From the NCBI GenBank assembly GCA_959607715.1, contig CAUHNN010000022.1, positions 1-21,741 on the forward strand: 21,741 bases of DNA, read 5' to 3'. This document shows positions 14,812-21,687 of this stretch, in pieces (within the stretch, counting starts at the first letter, position 1; every line of letters begins with the position of its first letter). Both the position numbers and the translations under genes were made by a program. The notes beneath the pieces are model-generated. The model was not told where the DNA came from and made no database searches. It worked only from the letters and a program-made list of their open reading frames with translations. The stretch comes from an uncultured Eggerthella sp. (GTDB taxonomy: Bacteria; Actinomycetota; Coriobacteriia; Coriobacteriales; Eggerthellaceae).

Positions 14812-15711
14812 CTACAGATCAACCTTCACATCGTGCCCCATCACCGTGGCAACAAGAGCTCCGGTGTAGGCAGGCAACGCATTGCCACCGGCGCGAAGGA
14901 ACTGAACGCCGGCTTCGCGCAAGGCCCAGGCGGCGTCGACAAGCGCATCGGGCGATGCATAGGGGTTGCTCCCCGTATCGCTTGCCCAGACGCTTGCGCG
15001 CTTTTCAGGACGATCGATCTCGATTTCCACCATAAGCGGCACAGACAGACCGGCGGCAAGCGGCGCGACGAGGGAAACGATTTCTTCGGCACCTGCCGGA
15101 GAGGAAACGCCAACGACGTCGGCACCATATTCAACGCAAAGGGAAGCGGCGTCGAAAAGGCTTCGACCGCAAGACAGCCCGCCTTCGTCATCGGGGCGCA
15201 ACGTGATCATGAGGGGTCCATCGTAGACAGCGCGAGCGCCCATCAAAGCGCACTGGGCGTCATCCCCGTTGGCGAAACCCGAGAAGAAGATCGCATCGAA
15301 TGGATACGCCGCCAGCAACTTGACCGCATCCTGATACTGGCCTTTCGACTGGCGAAGGGAAGCAGCCGATGAAGAATCGAGGGGCAAGCCCGTAGGACCG
15401 ATCGCCGCGATAAGGTGCTGCGGCCTGAAGCGGCTGCACATCTCGTAGGCGATTCGCGCCATTTCAGCAGCCTGTCCTTCGAAATTAGCTACAGCCAGGC
15501 GCGCATGGGTTATTCCCTCGGTCGCGGTGACGAAACACGGGGTATCGAGCATCTTCTCGAGCTTGAACGCCTCCTCGATGAGCTCGGGTTCGCACAGGGA
15601 AACGTAAGCGCGATCCGCTTCGCAAGTGAATCCCTGGGATTCGAGCTGATAATCGAGCGGCGTGGAGAGCACGAGCATATCTCTATTGAAACGCAAGGCG
15701 ATATCGGGCAT
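14812..15711 (-). CDS. Homocysteine S-methyltransferase-like protein without zinc cysteines
   Basis: A 299-residue TIM-barrel protein resembling the MetH N-terminal / betaine-homocysteine methyltransferase family. YPFDAIFFSGFANGDDAQCAL (136-156) corresponds to the family's strand-helix 'D-ETM-d-E' segment. The family's GxNC motif is represented by GVSSPAG (201-207), and the final zinc-ligand GGCCGT by AGGNALP (274-280). All three zinc-binding cysteines are therefore absent, so ordinary thiol methylation is unlikely. The protein may use another acceptor, bind a methylated ligand, or be a non-catalytic relative. The family call rests on pattern memory. ATG 15711 follows AAAGG six bases upstream. 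A frame from 15744 lacks a site. It is first in a two-gene operon, with a strong -10 (TATAAT) 125 bp upstream and a structured leader. Confidence 0.6.
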   Translation of the reverse strand: MPDIALRFNRDMLVLSTPLDYQLESQGFTCEADRAYVSLCEPELIEEAFKLEKMLDTPCFVTATEGITHARLAVANFEGQAAEMARIAYEMCSRFRPQHLIAAIGPTGLPLDSSSAASLRQSKGQYQDAVKLLAAYPFDAIFFSGFANGDDAQCALMGARAVYDGPLMITLRPDDEGGLSCGRSLFDAASLCVEYGADVVGVSSPAGAEEIVSLVAPLAAGLSVPLMVEIEIDRPEKRASVWASDTGSNPYASPDALVDAAWALREAGVQFLRAGGNALPAYTGALVATVMGHDVKVDL

Positions 15712-15744
15712 AGGAAACCTTTCCTTTCGCACGGTGTCTGACAA

Positions 15745-15841
15745 TCGTATCGAGACAAGTCTTCACGCGGACCCGGTGTGCTAAAGCGGTAGTTCGGATC
15801 GGCTGATACGAGAAGGGTCGCATGACGGTAGGCCTATTATA
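15745..15841 (-). promoter_or_regulatory. Promoter and structured leader of methyltransferase-like operon
   Basis: On the - strand, TATAAT (+ strand 15836-15841) implies a leader of roughly 118 nt. Within it, TCGTATC (+ strand 15805-15811) can pair with GATACGA (15745-15751), closing a 53-nt element, and the ribosome site lies about 25 nt beyond. The layout is riboswitch-like, but I could not match it to the SAM, cobalamin, THF, SAH or T-box consensus. Confidence 0.4.
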
Positions 15842-16140
15842 GCCAGCACCCCTTTCGATCGCGGCCTTCGGCGAAGCATTCCACGGTAGAGACGATAATT
15901 CCTGCACTGATGGACATTTTTTTGCTTTAGTCCCAAATGAGCATTGAACAGAATGGGAAGAACGCGTCAAGTAAGAGATCGGATGACCCTCATTTGGATT
16001 AATTAAACGAATGAAACAAGATCGAAACGTACGAATTACCGCAAAATGACGAAGAAATGTAGGATTCTTGAAGAATGCACAAGATGAACCTGTTCACAAG
16101 CCGTTAATGGCCATTTTTACCCATATCTTCGATTTTGACC
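15842..16140. other. AT-rich intergenic tract with inverted repeats
   Basis: About 300 bp, noticeably richer in A and T than the flanking DNA, with no credible gene. CCAAATGAG (15933-15941) and CTCATTTGG (15989-15997) form a 9-bp inverted repeat around 47 nt. ATTCTTGAAGAAT (16064-16076) is a perfect 13-nt palindrome. No promoter or terminator was assigned inside it. Confidence 0.4.
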
Positions 16141-16169
16141 TTGGAAAGAGGTTTTCAGCATCGTATAGT
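16141..16169 (+). promoter_or_regulatory. Promoter of the small-RNA candidate
   Basis: A -35 hexamer TTGGAA (16141-16146) and -10 TATAGT (16164-16169) are separated by exactly 17 bp. This is one of the best housekeeping-type promoters in the window. The implied start is close to 16177, where the structured RNA begins. Confidence 0.65.
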
Positions 16170-16176
16170 GAATGTC

Positions 16177-16313
16177 AGCAAATGTGGTCCCCTCCCAATT
16201 TGCAACTGCTTATCTAATAAGCAGACGGTGCCGGATCCCCAAATACATAGGCACCGGAACTCCCTCCTTGTGGGCCTGCTGAGATCCCCTCTCGCAGGCC
16301 CCTCCTCTTTTTT
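16177..16313 (+). ncRNA. Candidate regulatory small RNA, about 137 nt, four hairpins
   Basis: The transcript is bounded by a 17-bp-spaced promoter and a terminator hairpin. Hairpin 1: GCAAAT (16178-16183) with ATTTGC (16198-16203). Hairpin 2: CTGCTTAT (16206-16213) with ATAAGCAG (16217-16224), 3-nt loop. Hairpin 3: CGGTGCC (16226-16232) with GGCACCG (16250-16256). Hairpin 4: GGGCCTGC-t-GAGA (16272-16284) with TCTC-GCAGGCCC (16290-16301), then CTCCTC and six T (16308-16313). The unpaired segments carry TCCC/CTCC tracts at 16188-16196, 16236-16240, 16260-16269, 16285-16289 and 16300-16307, complementary to Shine-Dalgarno sites. That is the pattern of UCCC-type Gram-positive sRNAs. No protein frame fits. 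Its family is unknown to me. Confidence 0.65.
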
Positions 16314-16435
16314 AGGAGCAATTCTCTCCCGATGAACACTTCGGGTACGAACATTTGACTACATGCGCATCCCGAACCAAAAGAAGAGGGAACCGACTGC
16401 CGGGCGCACGGAGAGGCCCCGACACGTGCCCCTTC

Positions 16436-16479
16436 AACAAAAGAACCCCTCGCTACCATCACAGGAAAGCGAGGGGTTC
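16436..16479 (-). terminator. Intrinsic terminator downstream of galU
   Basis: A 12-bp perfect stem (16443-16454 with 16468-16479, GAACCCCTCGCT on either strand) has a 13-nt loop and is followed on the - strand by TTTTGTTG. It lies about 190 bp past the galU stop, and the first 28-bp repeat overlaps its galU-proximal arm. Confidence 0.75.
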
Positions 16480-16581
16480 GATAAGTCGTCAGGAAAACGA
16501 GGGGCTCGATGAGCCATCGGGGAAACGCAAGGTTCAATGGGCCGAAGGAAAAACACGGGGCTCGATGCGCATGACGGCGGT
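16470..16581. repeat. Four imperfect 28-bp tandem repeats
   Basis: Units start at 16470, 16498, 16526 and 16554, with an exact 28-bp period. The shared pattern begins CGAGGGG(T/C)TCGAT and ends with A-rich GGAAAA in the first three units. Later units are more diverged, and a possible fifth follows at 16582. The 28-bp period does not keep a reading frame, so the array is not coding, and there are no spacers, so it is not CRISPR. It lies between the galU stop and its terminator. Confidence 0.6.
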
Positions 16582-16668
16582 CGCGAAGCTTACCGTCGCG
16601 GTTCGGTGAACCGTCGGGAATGTCGCCCTAGCATGCGAACTCGACCGAGATTGCGACTGATCCTCCGA

Positions 16669-17481
16669 CTAGCCCTTCATCCGCTGATACAGCTTGTTGT
16701 TCGTATCGAGCCAGCTTTCGATCGTGCCCGTATCGAATCCTTCCTCAGGATCGACCACGAGCGCGTACATCTCCTCTTCCTTCAAAAGGGCATCGAGCGC
16801 GTCAGTCAGCTGGATTTCCCCGCCGGCCCCCGGCTCGACGCCGGCGAGCAGCTCCATGACGCGAGGAGTCAGGAGATAACGGCCGAATACAGCAAGATTC
16901 GAAGGTGCATCTTCAGGAGCGGGCTTTTCGACGAGCGAGAAAACCTTCCAAACGCCTTCGCTCTCCTCGGAACCGGCGATAACGCCGAAACGGTCGACCT
17001 CTTCAGGAGCAACCGGCAAAACAGCGATAACGCTTGCGCCGCCGTGAGCGTCAGACACTTCCTTCATGCGGATGAGCATCTGGTTGTCGGGAACAAGCAC
17101 GTCACCCAGCAGAACGAAAAACGGCTCGCCATCGATGCAGTCGGCAGCGCAATGGACGGCATGGCCAAGGCCAAGCGGCTCCTCCTGGTAAACGTAGCTC
17201 ACGTTGAGATTTCCCGCATGGGCGACCTTGTCGGCATAGGCGTCCTTCCCACGGCTGCGAAGCTCGGCTTCCAGCGCGGGATTAGGAGTGAAGTGCTCTT
17301 CGATGGATTTCTTTTCACGACTGTTGATGATGATCACTTCATCGGCAGCCGAAGCGAGTCCCTCCTCGACGACGTACTGGATGGCCGGTCGATCGACGAC
17401 AAGGAGCATCTCCTTGGGCTGCGCTTTGGTTGCAGGCAAGAAGCGGCTGCCCAGACCGGCGGCGGGAATAAGAGCTTTCAT
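16669..17481 (-). CDS. galU: UTP-glucose-1-phosphate uridylyltransferase
   Basis: A 270-residue cytosolic enzyme that makes UDP-glucose from UTP and glucose-1-phosphate for cell-surface glycans and glycolipids. The nucleotide-binding signature GLGSRFLPATKAQPKEML occupies about 9-26. EPLGLGHAV is at 101-109, the metal-binding GDVLVPD at 126-132 (D127), VEKP at 184-187, GGEIQLTDAL at 220-229, and DTGTIESWLDTN near the end, all diagnostic of bacterial GalU rather than RmlA or GlmU. The length is slightly under the usual 280-300. ATG 17481 has AGGAGG four bases upstream. A frame from 17520 lacks a site. A possible -10 (TACTAT on the - strand) lies about 35 bp before the start. It is monocistronic, with a distant terminator preceded by tandem repeats. 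Confidence 0.95.
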   Translation of the reverse strand: MKALIPAAGLGSRFLPATKAQPKEMLLVVDRPAIQYVVEEGLASAADEVIIINSREKKSIEEHFTPNPALEAELRSRGKDAYADKVAHAGNLNVSYVYQEEPLGLGHAVHCAADCIDGEPFFVLLGDVLVPDNQMLIRMKEVSDAHGGASVIAVLPVAPEEVDRFGVIAGSEESEGVWKVFSLVEKPAPEDAPSNLAVFGRYLLTPRVMELLAGVEPGAGGEIQLTDALDALLKEEEMYALVVDPEEGFDTGTIESWLDTNNKLYQRMKG

Positions 17482-17545
17482 GCATCCTCCTGTAAATCTG
17501 AAACGATCCCATAGTAGCAAATCGACGCGAGCTGCGGGTAAAACC

Positions 17546-17574
17546 TTGACAAGATGAAAACCGTGCGTGAAAAT
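17546..17574 (+). promoter_or_regulatory. Probable promoter of tRNA-Ala
   Basis: A perfect -35 TTGACA (17546-17551) is followed 17 bp later by GAAAAT (17569-17574). The tRNA begins 48 bp downstream, leaving room for a short 5' leader removed by RNase P. Confidence 0.5.
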
Positions 17575-17622
17575 TACTACTTGCTGAAGCGAAATCAGAC
17601 AGGTTAACGCTTCAACCCGTTC

Positions 17623-17698
17623 GGGGCATTAGCTCAGCTGGGAGAGCGCGGCGTTCGCAATGCCGAGGTCAGGGGTTCGATCCCCCTATGCTCCACCA
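17623..17698 (+). tRNA. tRNA-Ala (anticodon CGC)
   Basis: A 76-nt cloverleaf. The acceptor GGGGCAT pairs with ATGCTCC and includes the G3-U70 pair that marks alanine tRNAs. The D arm GCTC...GAGC and T arm AGGGG-TTCGATC-CCCCT are canonical. The anticodon loop TTCGCAA places CGC at 17656-17658, reading GCG. The terminal CCA is encoded (17696-17698). An intrinsic terminator follows eight bases later. Confidence 0.97.
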
Positions 17699-17705
17699 TT
17701 CATTC

Positions 17706-17731
17706 AAGCTCGCTGCAAGGCGAGCTTTTTT
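17706..17731 (+). terminator. Intrinsic terminator of tRNA-Ala
   Basis: AAGCTCGC pairs with GCGAGCTT (17706-17713 and 17720-17727) around a 6-nt loop and runs into six consecutive T (17726-17731). Confidence 0.9.
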
Positions 17732-17749
17732 CATTCCCTCCCCTTTCCC

Positions 17750-17785
17750 ATAAAAGAAAAAGCGGCGACCCATTCCGGTCGCCGC
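17750..17785 (-). terminator. Intrinsic terminator of carB
   Basis: A 9-bp perfect stem, GCGGCGACC (17762-17770) with GGTCGCCGC (17777-17785) and a 6-nt loop, is followed on the - strand by TTTTTCTTTTATG. It lies 28 bp past the carB stop. Confidence 0.9.
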
Positions 17786-17813
17786 CACAGTTCCTTATAT
17801 GCCGAAAACCCGA

Positions 17814-20800
17814 TTAACGGATAGCTGCATGGATTTCCTGGAGGGACAAAACGGTATCGTCGGCCCCCTCGTTCACCGCCTTGATGCCCAAAGCGGAAGC
17901 CTTGCCGCCGGCCATGGTGGTTACATACGGCACATGCGCCTTGATGGCAGCCTTGCGGATGTAGCTGTCGTCTTCCATGCTCTCAGAGCTTGAAGAGGGC
18001 GTGTTGATGACGATGGCCACTTCCCCGTTGGTGATGCGATCGATCAGATCGGGACGGCCTTCACCGGCTTTGTTCACCTTCTCCGACTCGATCCCGGCCT
18101 GGGCCAGCGCACGATGAGTGCCCTCGGTAGCCATGATGGAGAAGCCGGCGTCGACGAAGCTGTTAGCCACATCGACAAGATCGATCTTGTTGCGATCGTT
18201 GATGCTCATCAAAACCATTCCTTCGGTGGGAAGAACGGTCTGGGTCGCCTCCTGAGCCTTGAAGAACGCCTCGCCGAAGGTGCTCGCCAAACCGAGCACC
18301 TCGCCGGTGGAACGCATCTCGGGGCCGAGAACGGGATCGACCTCGGGGAACATATTGAACGGGAAGACCGCTTCCTTGACGCCGTAATGAGAATACGTCG
18401 CCTCTTTCAGATCGCCCACCGGAGAAGGACGGCCCGTAAGCTCGGAAGTCATGACGTCGGTGGCGATCTGAACCATCTGGATGCCACACACCTTGGAGAC
18501 CAGCGGTACGGTACGGGAAGCACGGGGGTTCGCCTCAAGAACATAGACGGTGTCGCCTTCGATGGCGTACTGCATGTTCATCAAGCCGACCACATGCATG
18601 GCTTCGGCGATCTTGCGGGTGTAGTCCTTGATGGTCGCGAGATGCTCCTCGGAAATGTTGACCGAGGGAAGAATGCAGGCTGAATCGCCGGAGTGGATAC
18701 CCGCAAGCTCGACATGCTCCATGACGGCGGGCACGAATGCATGGGTGCCGTCGCAGATCGCATCGGCTTCGCATTCGAGGGCATGGTTGAGGAATCGATC
18801 GATCAGGATCGGGCGATCGGGGGTGACGCCGACGGCCGCCTCCATGTAGCTGCGCAGGTTATCGTCGTCGTAAACGACCTCCATACCGCGGCCACCGAGA
18901 ACGTAGCTCGGACGGACCATGACAGGGTAACCGATGCGGTGCGCGATCTCGAGCGCGTCGTCGACGGTGACCGCCATGCCAGCCTCGGGCATGGGAATGC
19001 CCAGTTCGTCCATGATCGCGCGGAAACGATCGCGGTCTTCGGCCAGATCGATGATCTCAGGGCTCGTGCCGAGGATGTTCACGCCGGCACGTTCAAGCTC
19101 GCTTGCAAGATTGAGCGGCGTCTGACCGCCGAACTGAGCAATGACGCCGAGCGGCTTTTCCTTCTCGTAGATAGAGAGAACGTCTTCAGCCGTGAGCGGC
19201 TCGAAATAGAGCTTGTCGGACGTGTCGTAATCGGTCGAGACCGTCTCGGGGTTGCAGTTGACGATGATGGTCTCGAACCCGAGCTTCTTCAAGCTGATGG
19301 CGGCATGGACGCAGCAGTAATCGAACTCGATGCCCTGGCCGATGCGGTTCGGGCCGCCGCCTAAGATCATGATCTTCTTACCGTCACTCACCGGGCTGGC
19401 ATCGGGCGCATTGTAAGTGGAGTAGTAATACGCGCTGTCCTGCGTGGAGCTGACATGAACGCCTTCCCAAGCCTCGGTGACCCCAAGCGAGACACGGTAG
19501 TCACGAACAGCGGCCTCTTCAAGGCCCAGAAGCTGAGCCAGGTAACGATCGGAGAAGCCATCCTTCTTAGCCTGCGTGAGCGCATCGGCCCCAGGCAGCT
19601 CGCCAGGATGCGCGGAGGCGAAGGCGAGCAGCGCCTCTTCCTCCTGCACCAATTCGGCCATCTGCTCGATGAAGTACGTCTTGATGCTGGTCAGCTCGTG
19701 AAGCTGCTCGACCGAAACCCCCTTGCGCAGGGCCTCGTACATGATGAATTGGCGCTCACTGGTCGGATGAGCAAGGAGAGCGAGAAGCTCTTCGGCCGTC
19801 TTCTCGTTGAAATCCTTCGCGAAGCCCAAGCCGTAACGGCCCGTTTCAAGCGAACGAATGGCCTTCTGGAAGGCTTCCTTGTACGTTTTGCCGATGGACA
19901 TCACTTCGCCCACAGCACGCATCTGGGTGCCCAGCTTGTCTTCGACGCCCTTGAACTTCTCGAAAGCCCAGCGGGCGAACTTCAACACGACGTAGTCACC
20001 GTCGGGAACGTATTTGTCGAGCGTGCCGTATTTGCCGCACGGGATCTCGTCGAGCGTCAAACCGCTGGCGAGCATAGCGGAGATGAGGGCGATCGGGAAA
20101 CCGGTCGCCTTGGAGGCAAGCGCCGAGGAGCGCGACGTGCGCGGGTTGATCTCGATGATGATGTCGCGATCGGTCTTCGGGTCGTGCGCCCACTGCACGT
20201 TGCTGCCGCCGATGACCTGAACGGCCTCCATGATCTTGTAGGACTTTTCCTGGAGACGCTTCTGTACCTCTTCGGAGATGGTCAGCATGGGGGCCGAGCA
20301 GAAGGAATCGCCCGTGTGGACGCCCAAAGGATCGATGTTCTCGATGAAGCAGACCGTGATCATGTTGTTGTCTGCATCGCGCACGACCTCGAGCTCAAGC
20401 TCCTCCCAGCCGAGGATGCTCTCTTCGACGAGGACCTCATGAACCGGAGATGCCGCCAGGCCGCGTGCCACGACCGCGCGAAGCTCCTCGATGTTGTAGA
20501 CCAGGCCGCCGCCCGTACCACCCATCGTGTAGGCAGGACGAAGAACGCACGGATAGCCCAAGCGATCGGCGATGTCGACGGCGTCTTCAACCGAATAAGC
20601 GACTTCGCTACGGGCCATTTCGATACCGAGGGAGTTCATGGTCTCCTTGAAGGCATTGCGGTCTTCGCCGCGCTCGATGGCGTCGACCTGAACACCGATG
20701 ACCTTCACGCCGTACTTGTCGAGGACACCCTCACGCGCCAGATCGGCGCACAGGTTAAGGCCCGACTGACCACCCAGGTTGGGGAGAAGCGCATCGGGGC

Positions 20801-21044
20801 GCTCCTTGGCGATGATGCGCTCGATGCGCTCGACGTTGAGCGGCTCTATATAGACCGCATCTGCCGTATCGGGGTCGGTCATGATGGTCGCGGGATTGGA
20901 GTTGACCAGAACGATCTCATACCCAAGGCGACGGAGGGCCTTGCAGGCCTGGGTCCCGGAATAGTCGAATTCGCAAGCCTGGCCGATGATGATGGGGCCA
21001 GATCCGATGATGAGGACTTTCTTGATATCGGTTCGCTTTGCCAT
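17814..21044 (-). CDS. carB: Carbamoyl-phosphate synthase large subunit
   Basis: A 1076-residue subunit that makes carbamoyl phosphate from bicarbonate, two ATP and ammonia delivered by CarA, feeding pyrimidine and arginine synthesis. It shows the internal duplication of the family. The first half begins KVLIIGSGPIIIGQACEFDY, with an ATP-grasp domain at about 128-335 (PAYTMGGTGGG). An oligomerisation segment follows at about 400-550. The second half starts at KKIMILGGGPNRIGQGIEFDY (about 550-570), with its own ATP-grasp (PSYVLGGRGMEVVY near 705-718). A C-terminal MGS-like allosteric domain runs from about 935 to the end (LMSINDRNKIDLVDVANSF). Length and motifs are full, with no defect seen. 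ATG 21044 has GAGAGG nine bases upstream. The carA gene is not in this window and the transcript appears monocistronic. Confidence 0.98.
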   Translation of the reverse strand: MAKRTDIKKVLIIGSGPIIIGQACEFDYSGTQACKALRRLGYEIVLVNSNPATIMTDPDTADAVYIEPLNVERIERIIAKERPDALLPNLGGQSGLNLCADLAREGVLDKYGVKVIGVQVDAIERGEDRNAFKETMNSLGIEMARSEVAYSVEDAVDIADRLGYPCVLRPAYTMGGTGGGLVYNIEELRAVVARGLAASPVHEVLVEESILGWEELELEVVRDADNNMITVCFIENIDPLGVHTGDSFCSAPMLTISEEVQKRLQEKSYKIMEAVQVIGGSNVQWAHDPKTDRDIIIEINPRTSRSSALASKATGFPIALISAMLASGLTLDEIPCGKYGTLDKYVPDGDYVVLKFARWAFEKFKGVEDKLGTQMRAVGEVMSIGKTYKEAFQKAIRSLETGRYGLGFAKDFNEKTAEELLALLAHPTSERQFIMYEALRKGVSVEQLHELTSIKTYFIEQMAELVQEEEALLAFASAHPGELPGADALTQAKKDGFSDRYLAQLLGLEEAAVRDYRVSLGVTEAWEGVHVSSTQDSAYYYSTYNAPDASPVSDGKKIMILGGGPNRIGQGIEFDYCCVHAAISLKKLGFETIIVNCNPETVSTDYDTSDKLYFEPLTAEDVLSIYEKEKPLGVIAQFGGQTPLNLASELERAGVNILGTSPEIIDLAEDRDRFRAIMDELGIPMPEAGMAVTVDDALEIAHRIGYPVMVRPSYVLGGRGMEVVYDDDNLRSYMEAAVGVTPDRPILIDRFLNHALECEADAICDGTHAFVPAVMEHVELAGIHSGDSACILPSVNISEEHLATIKDYTRKIAEAMHVVGLMNMQYAIEGDTVYVLEANPRASRTVPLVSKVCGIQMVQIATDVMTSELTGRPSPVGDLKEATYSHYGVKEAVFPFNMFPEVDPVLGPEMRSTGEVLGLASTFGEAFFKAQEATQTVLPTEGMVLMSINDRNKIDLVDVANSFVDAGFSIMATEGTHRALAQAGIESEKVNKAGEGRPDLIDRITNGEVAIVINTPSSSSESMEDDSYIRKAAIKAHVPYVTTMAGGKASALGIKAVNEGADDTVLSLQEIHAAIR

Positions 21045-21118
21045 GACTGTATGCCTCTCGCATTTGGTTTTCTACGATGAATCCCGCCGCCGTGAAACAA
21101 CGAGGGTAAATCTTTACC

Positions 21119-21146
21119 ATTGTAGCGAATCAACGCTTCGTTCAAA
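21119..21146 (-). promoter_or_regulatory. Probable carB promoter
   Basis: On the - strand, TACAAT (+ strand 21119-21124) lies 16 bp from TTTGAA (21141-21146), or 15 bp from the overlapping TTGAAC. The implied leader is about 67 nt. No PyrR-type or arginine-type attenuator structure was recognised in it. Confidence 0.5.
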
Positions 21147-21186
21147 GGTTCGCGCACCAACTTTTGAGACACCTTGACCCCCGCGC

Positions 21187-21217
21187 AAAGAAAAACCCGC
21201 CCCAAAGGGACGGGTTT
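21187..21217 (-). terminator. Intrinsic terminator of the veg-like gene
   Basis: A 10-bp stem (21194-21203 with 21207-21216, one G-T pair) has an AAA/TTT loop and is followed on the - strand by TTTTTCTTT. It separates the veg-like gene from the carB promoter. Confidence 0.9.
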
Positions 21218-21260
21218 CATGAAACGCGGCCGACGCCAAGGCATTCCGAATGCTCGATGA

Positions 21261-21587
21261 CTAGAGAACGGCAGCTTTCTCGTGATGCTCGGCCTGCTCT
21301 GCTTCGTCGTCCTCGATGAACGCGCCGAAGATCGACTCACCGTCGCGGGAAAGCTCCACCATGCCAGTAAGGACGTCTACGTACTGATACGACTGACGGG
21401 CCGTCGCACCACGCTTGCGCTTAACCTCCATGACGAAGAGGCGAGGGTGAACCTGGGTCAGCACACCTTCGCTCTCGACGATTTTCGAACGGCCCATGTT
21501 CGCGCGAACATGGAGCTTCTGTCCCACAAAGTCGCTCAAAGTGTCGTGAATGCTATCGATGATCTGCGCCTGCTTAGCTAAATCCAT
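21261..21587 (-). CDS. veg: Veg-family protein
   Basis: A 108-residue cytosolic protein of the Veg (DUF1021) family. Residues about 1-80 carry the family pattern: IDSIHDTLSDFVGQKLHVRANMGRSK, a beta-rich core with EGVLTQVHPRLFVMEV, and the basic KRKRG segment before SYQYVDVLTGMVEL. In Bacillus subtilis, Veg (86 residues) stimulates biofilm matrix genes by opposing SinR, and it is abundantly transcribed. Here the protein has an acidic, glutamate-rich C-terminal extension of about 20 residues. Biofilm function cannot be assumed in this lineage. ATG 21587 follows GGAAAG eight bases upstream. The gene has its own extended -10 promoter and terminator, unlike the ispE-linked setting common in Firmicutes. 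Confidence 0.85.
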   Translation of the reverse strand: MDLAKQAQIIDSIHDTLSDFVGQKLHVRANMGRSKIVESEGVLTQVHPRLFVMEVKRKRGATARQSYQYVDVLTGMVELSRDGESIFGAFIEDDEAEQAEHHEKAAVL

Positions 21588-21627
21588 AAATCATTCTTTC
21601 CGTATTTGGGCATACTAAAACTCATCT

Positions 21628-21636
21628 AGTATACCA
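21628..21636 (-). promoter_or_regulatory. Extended -10 promoter of the veg-like gene
   Basis: On the - strand, TGGTATACT (TGn plus TATACT) lies 40 bp before the start codon, implying a leader of about 34 nt. No good -35 is visible, which is consistent with an extended -10 promoter. Confidence 0.55.
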
Positions 21637-21687
21637 TCGATTCAAACTCCACGGTTAAACAAAATGAAACGCCCCATCCGGCTCAAA

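Noticed and set aside
15725..15815. tRNA-like or T-box-like pattern in the leader of the methyltransferase-like gene
   Set aside because: A TTCGGATC segment looks T-arm-like, but no acceptor, D arm or anticodon arm can be built, and the T-box AGGGTGG core is absent.
16279..16284. CTGAGA thi-box motif of a TPP riboswitch
   Set aside because: It is part of the small-RNA terminator stem. The other TPP-conserved segments are missing and no thiamine gene follows.
16214..16537. 107-codon - strand frame across the small RNA and repeats
   Set aside because: It has no ribosome site, crosses two terminator-like hairpins and has no recognisable protein features.
16470..16581. Possible CRISPR array
   Set aside because: The 28-bp units are directly adjacent with no spacers, diverge progressively, and no cas genes are present.
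19455..21080. Long + strand open frame of 541 codons opposite carB
   Set aside because: It is a shadow of carB codon bias, with no ribosome site and no family resemblance.
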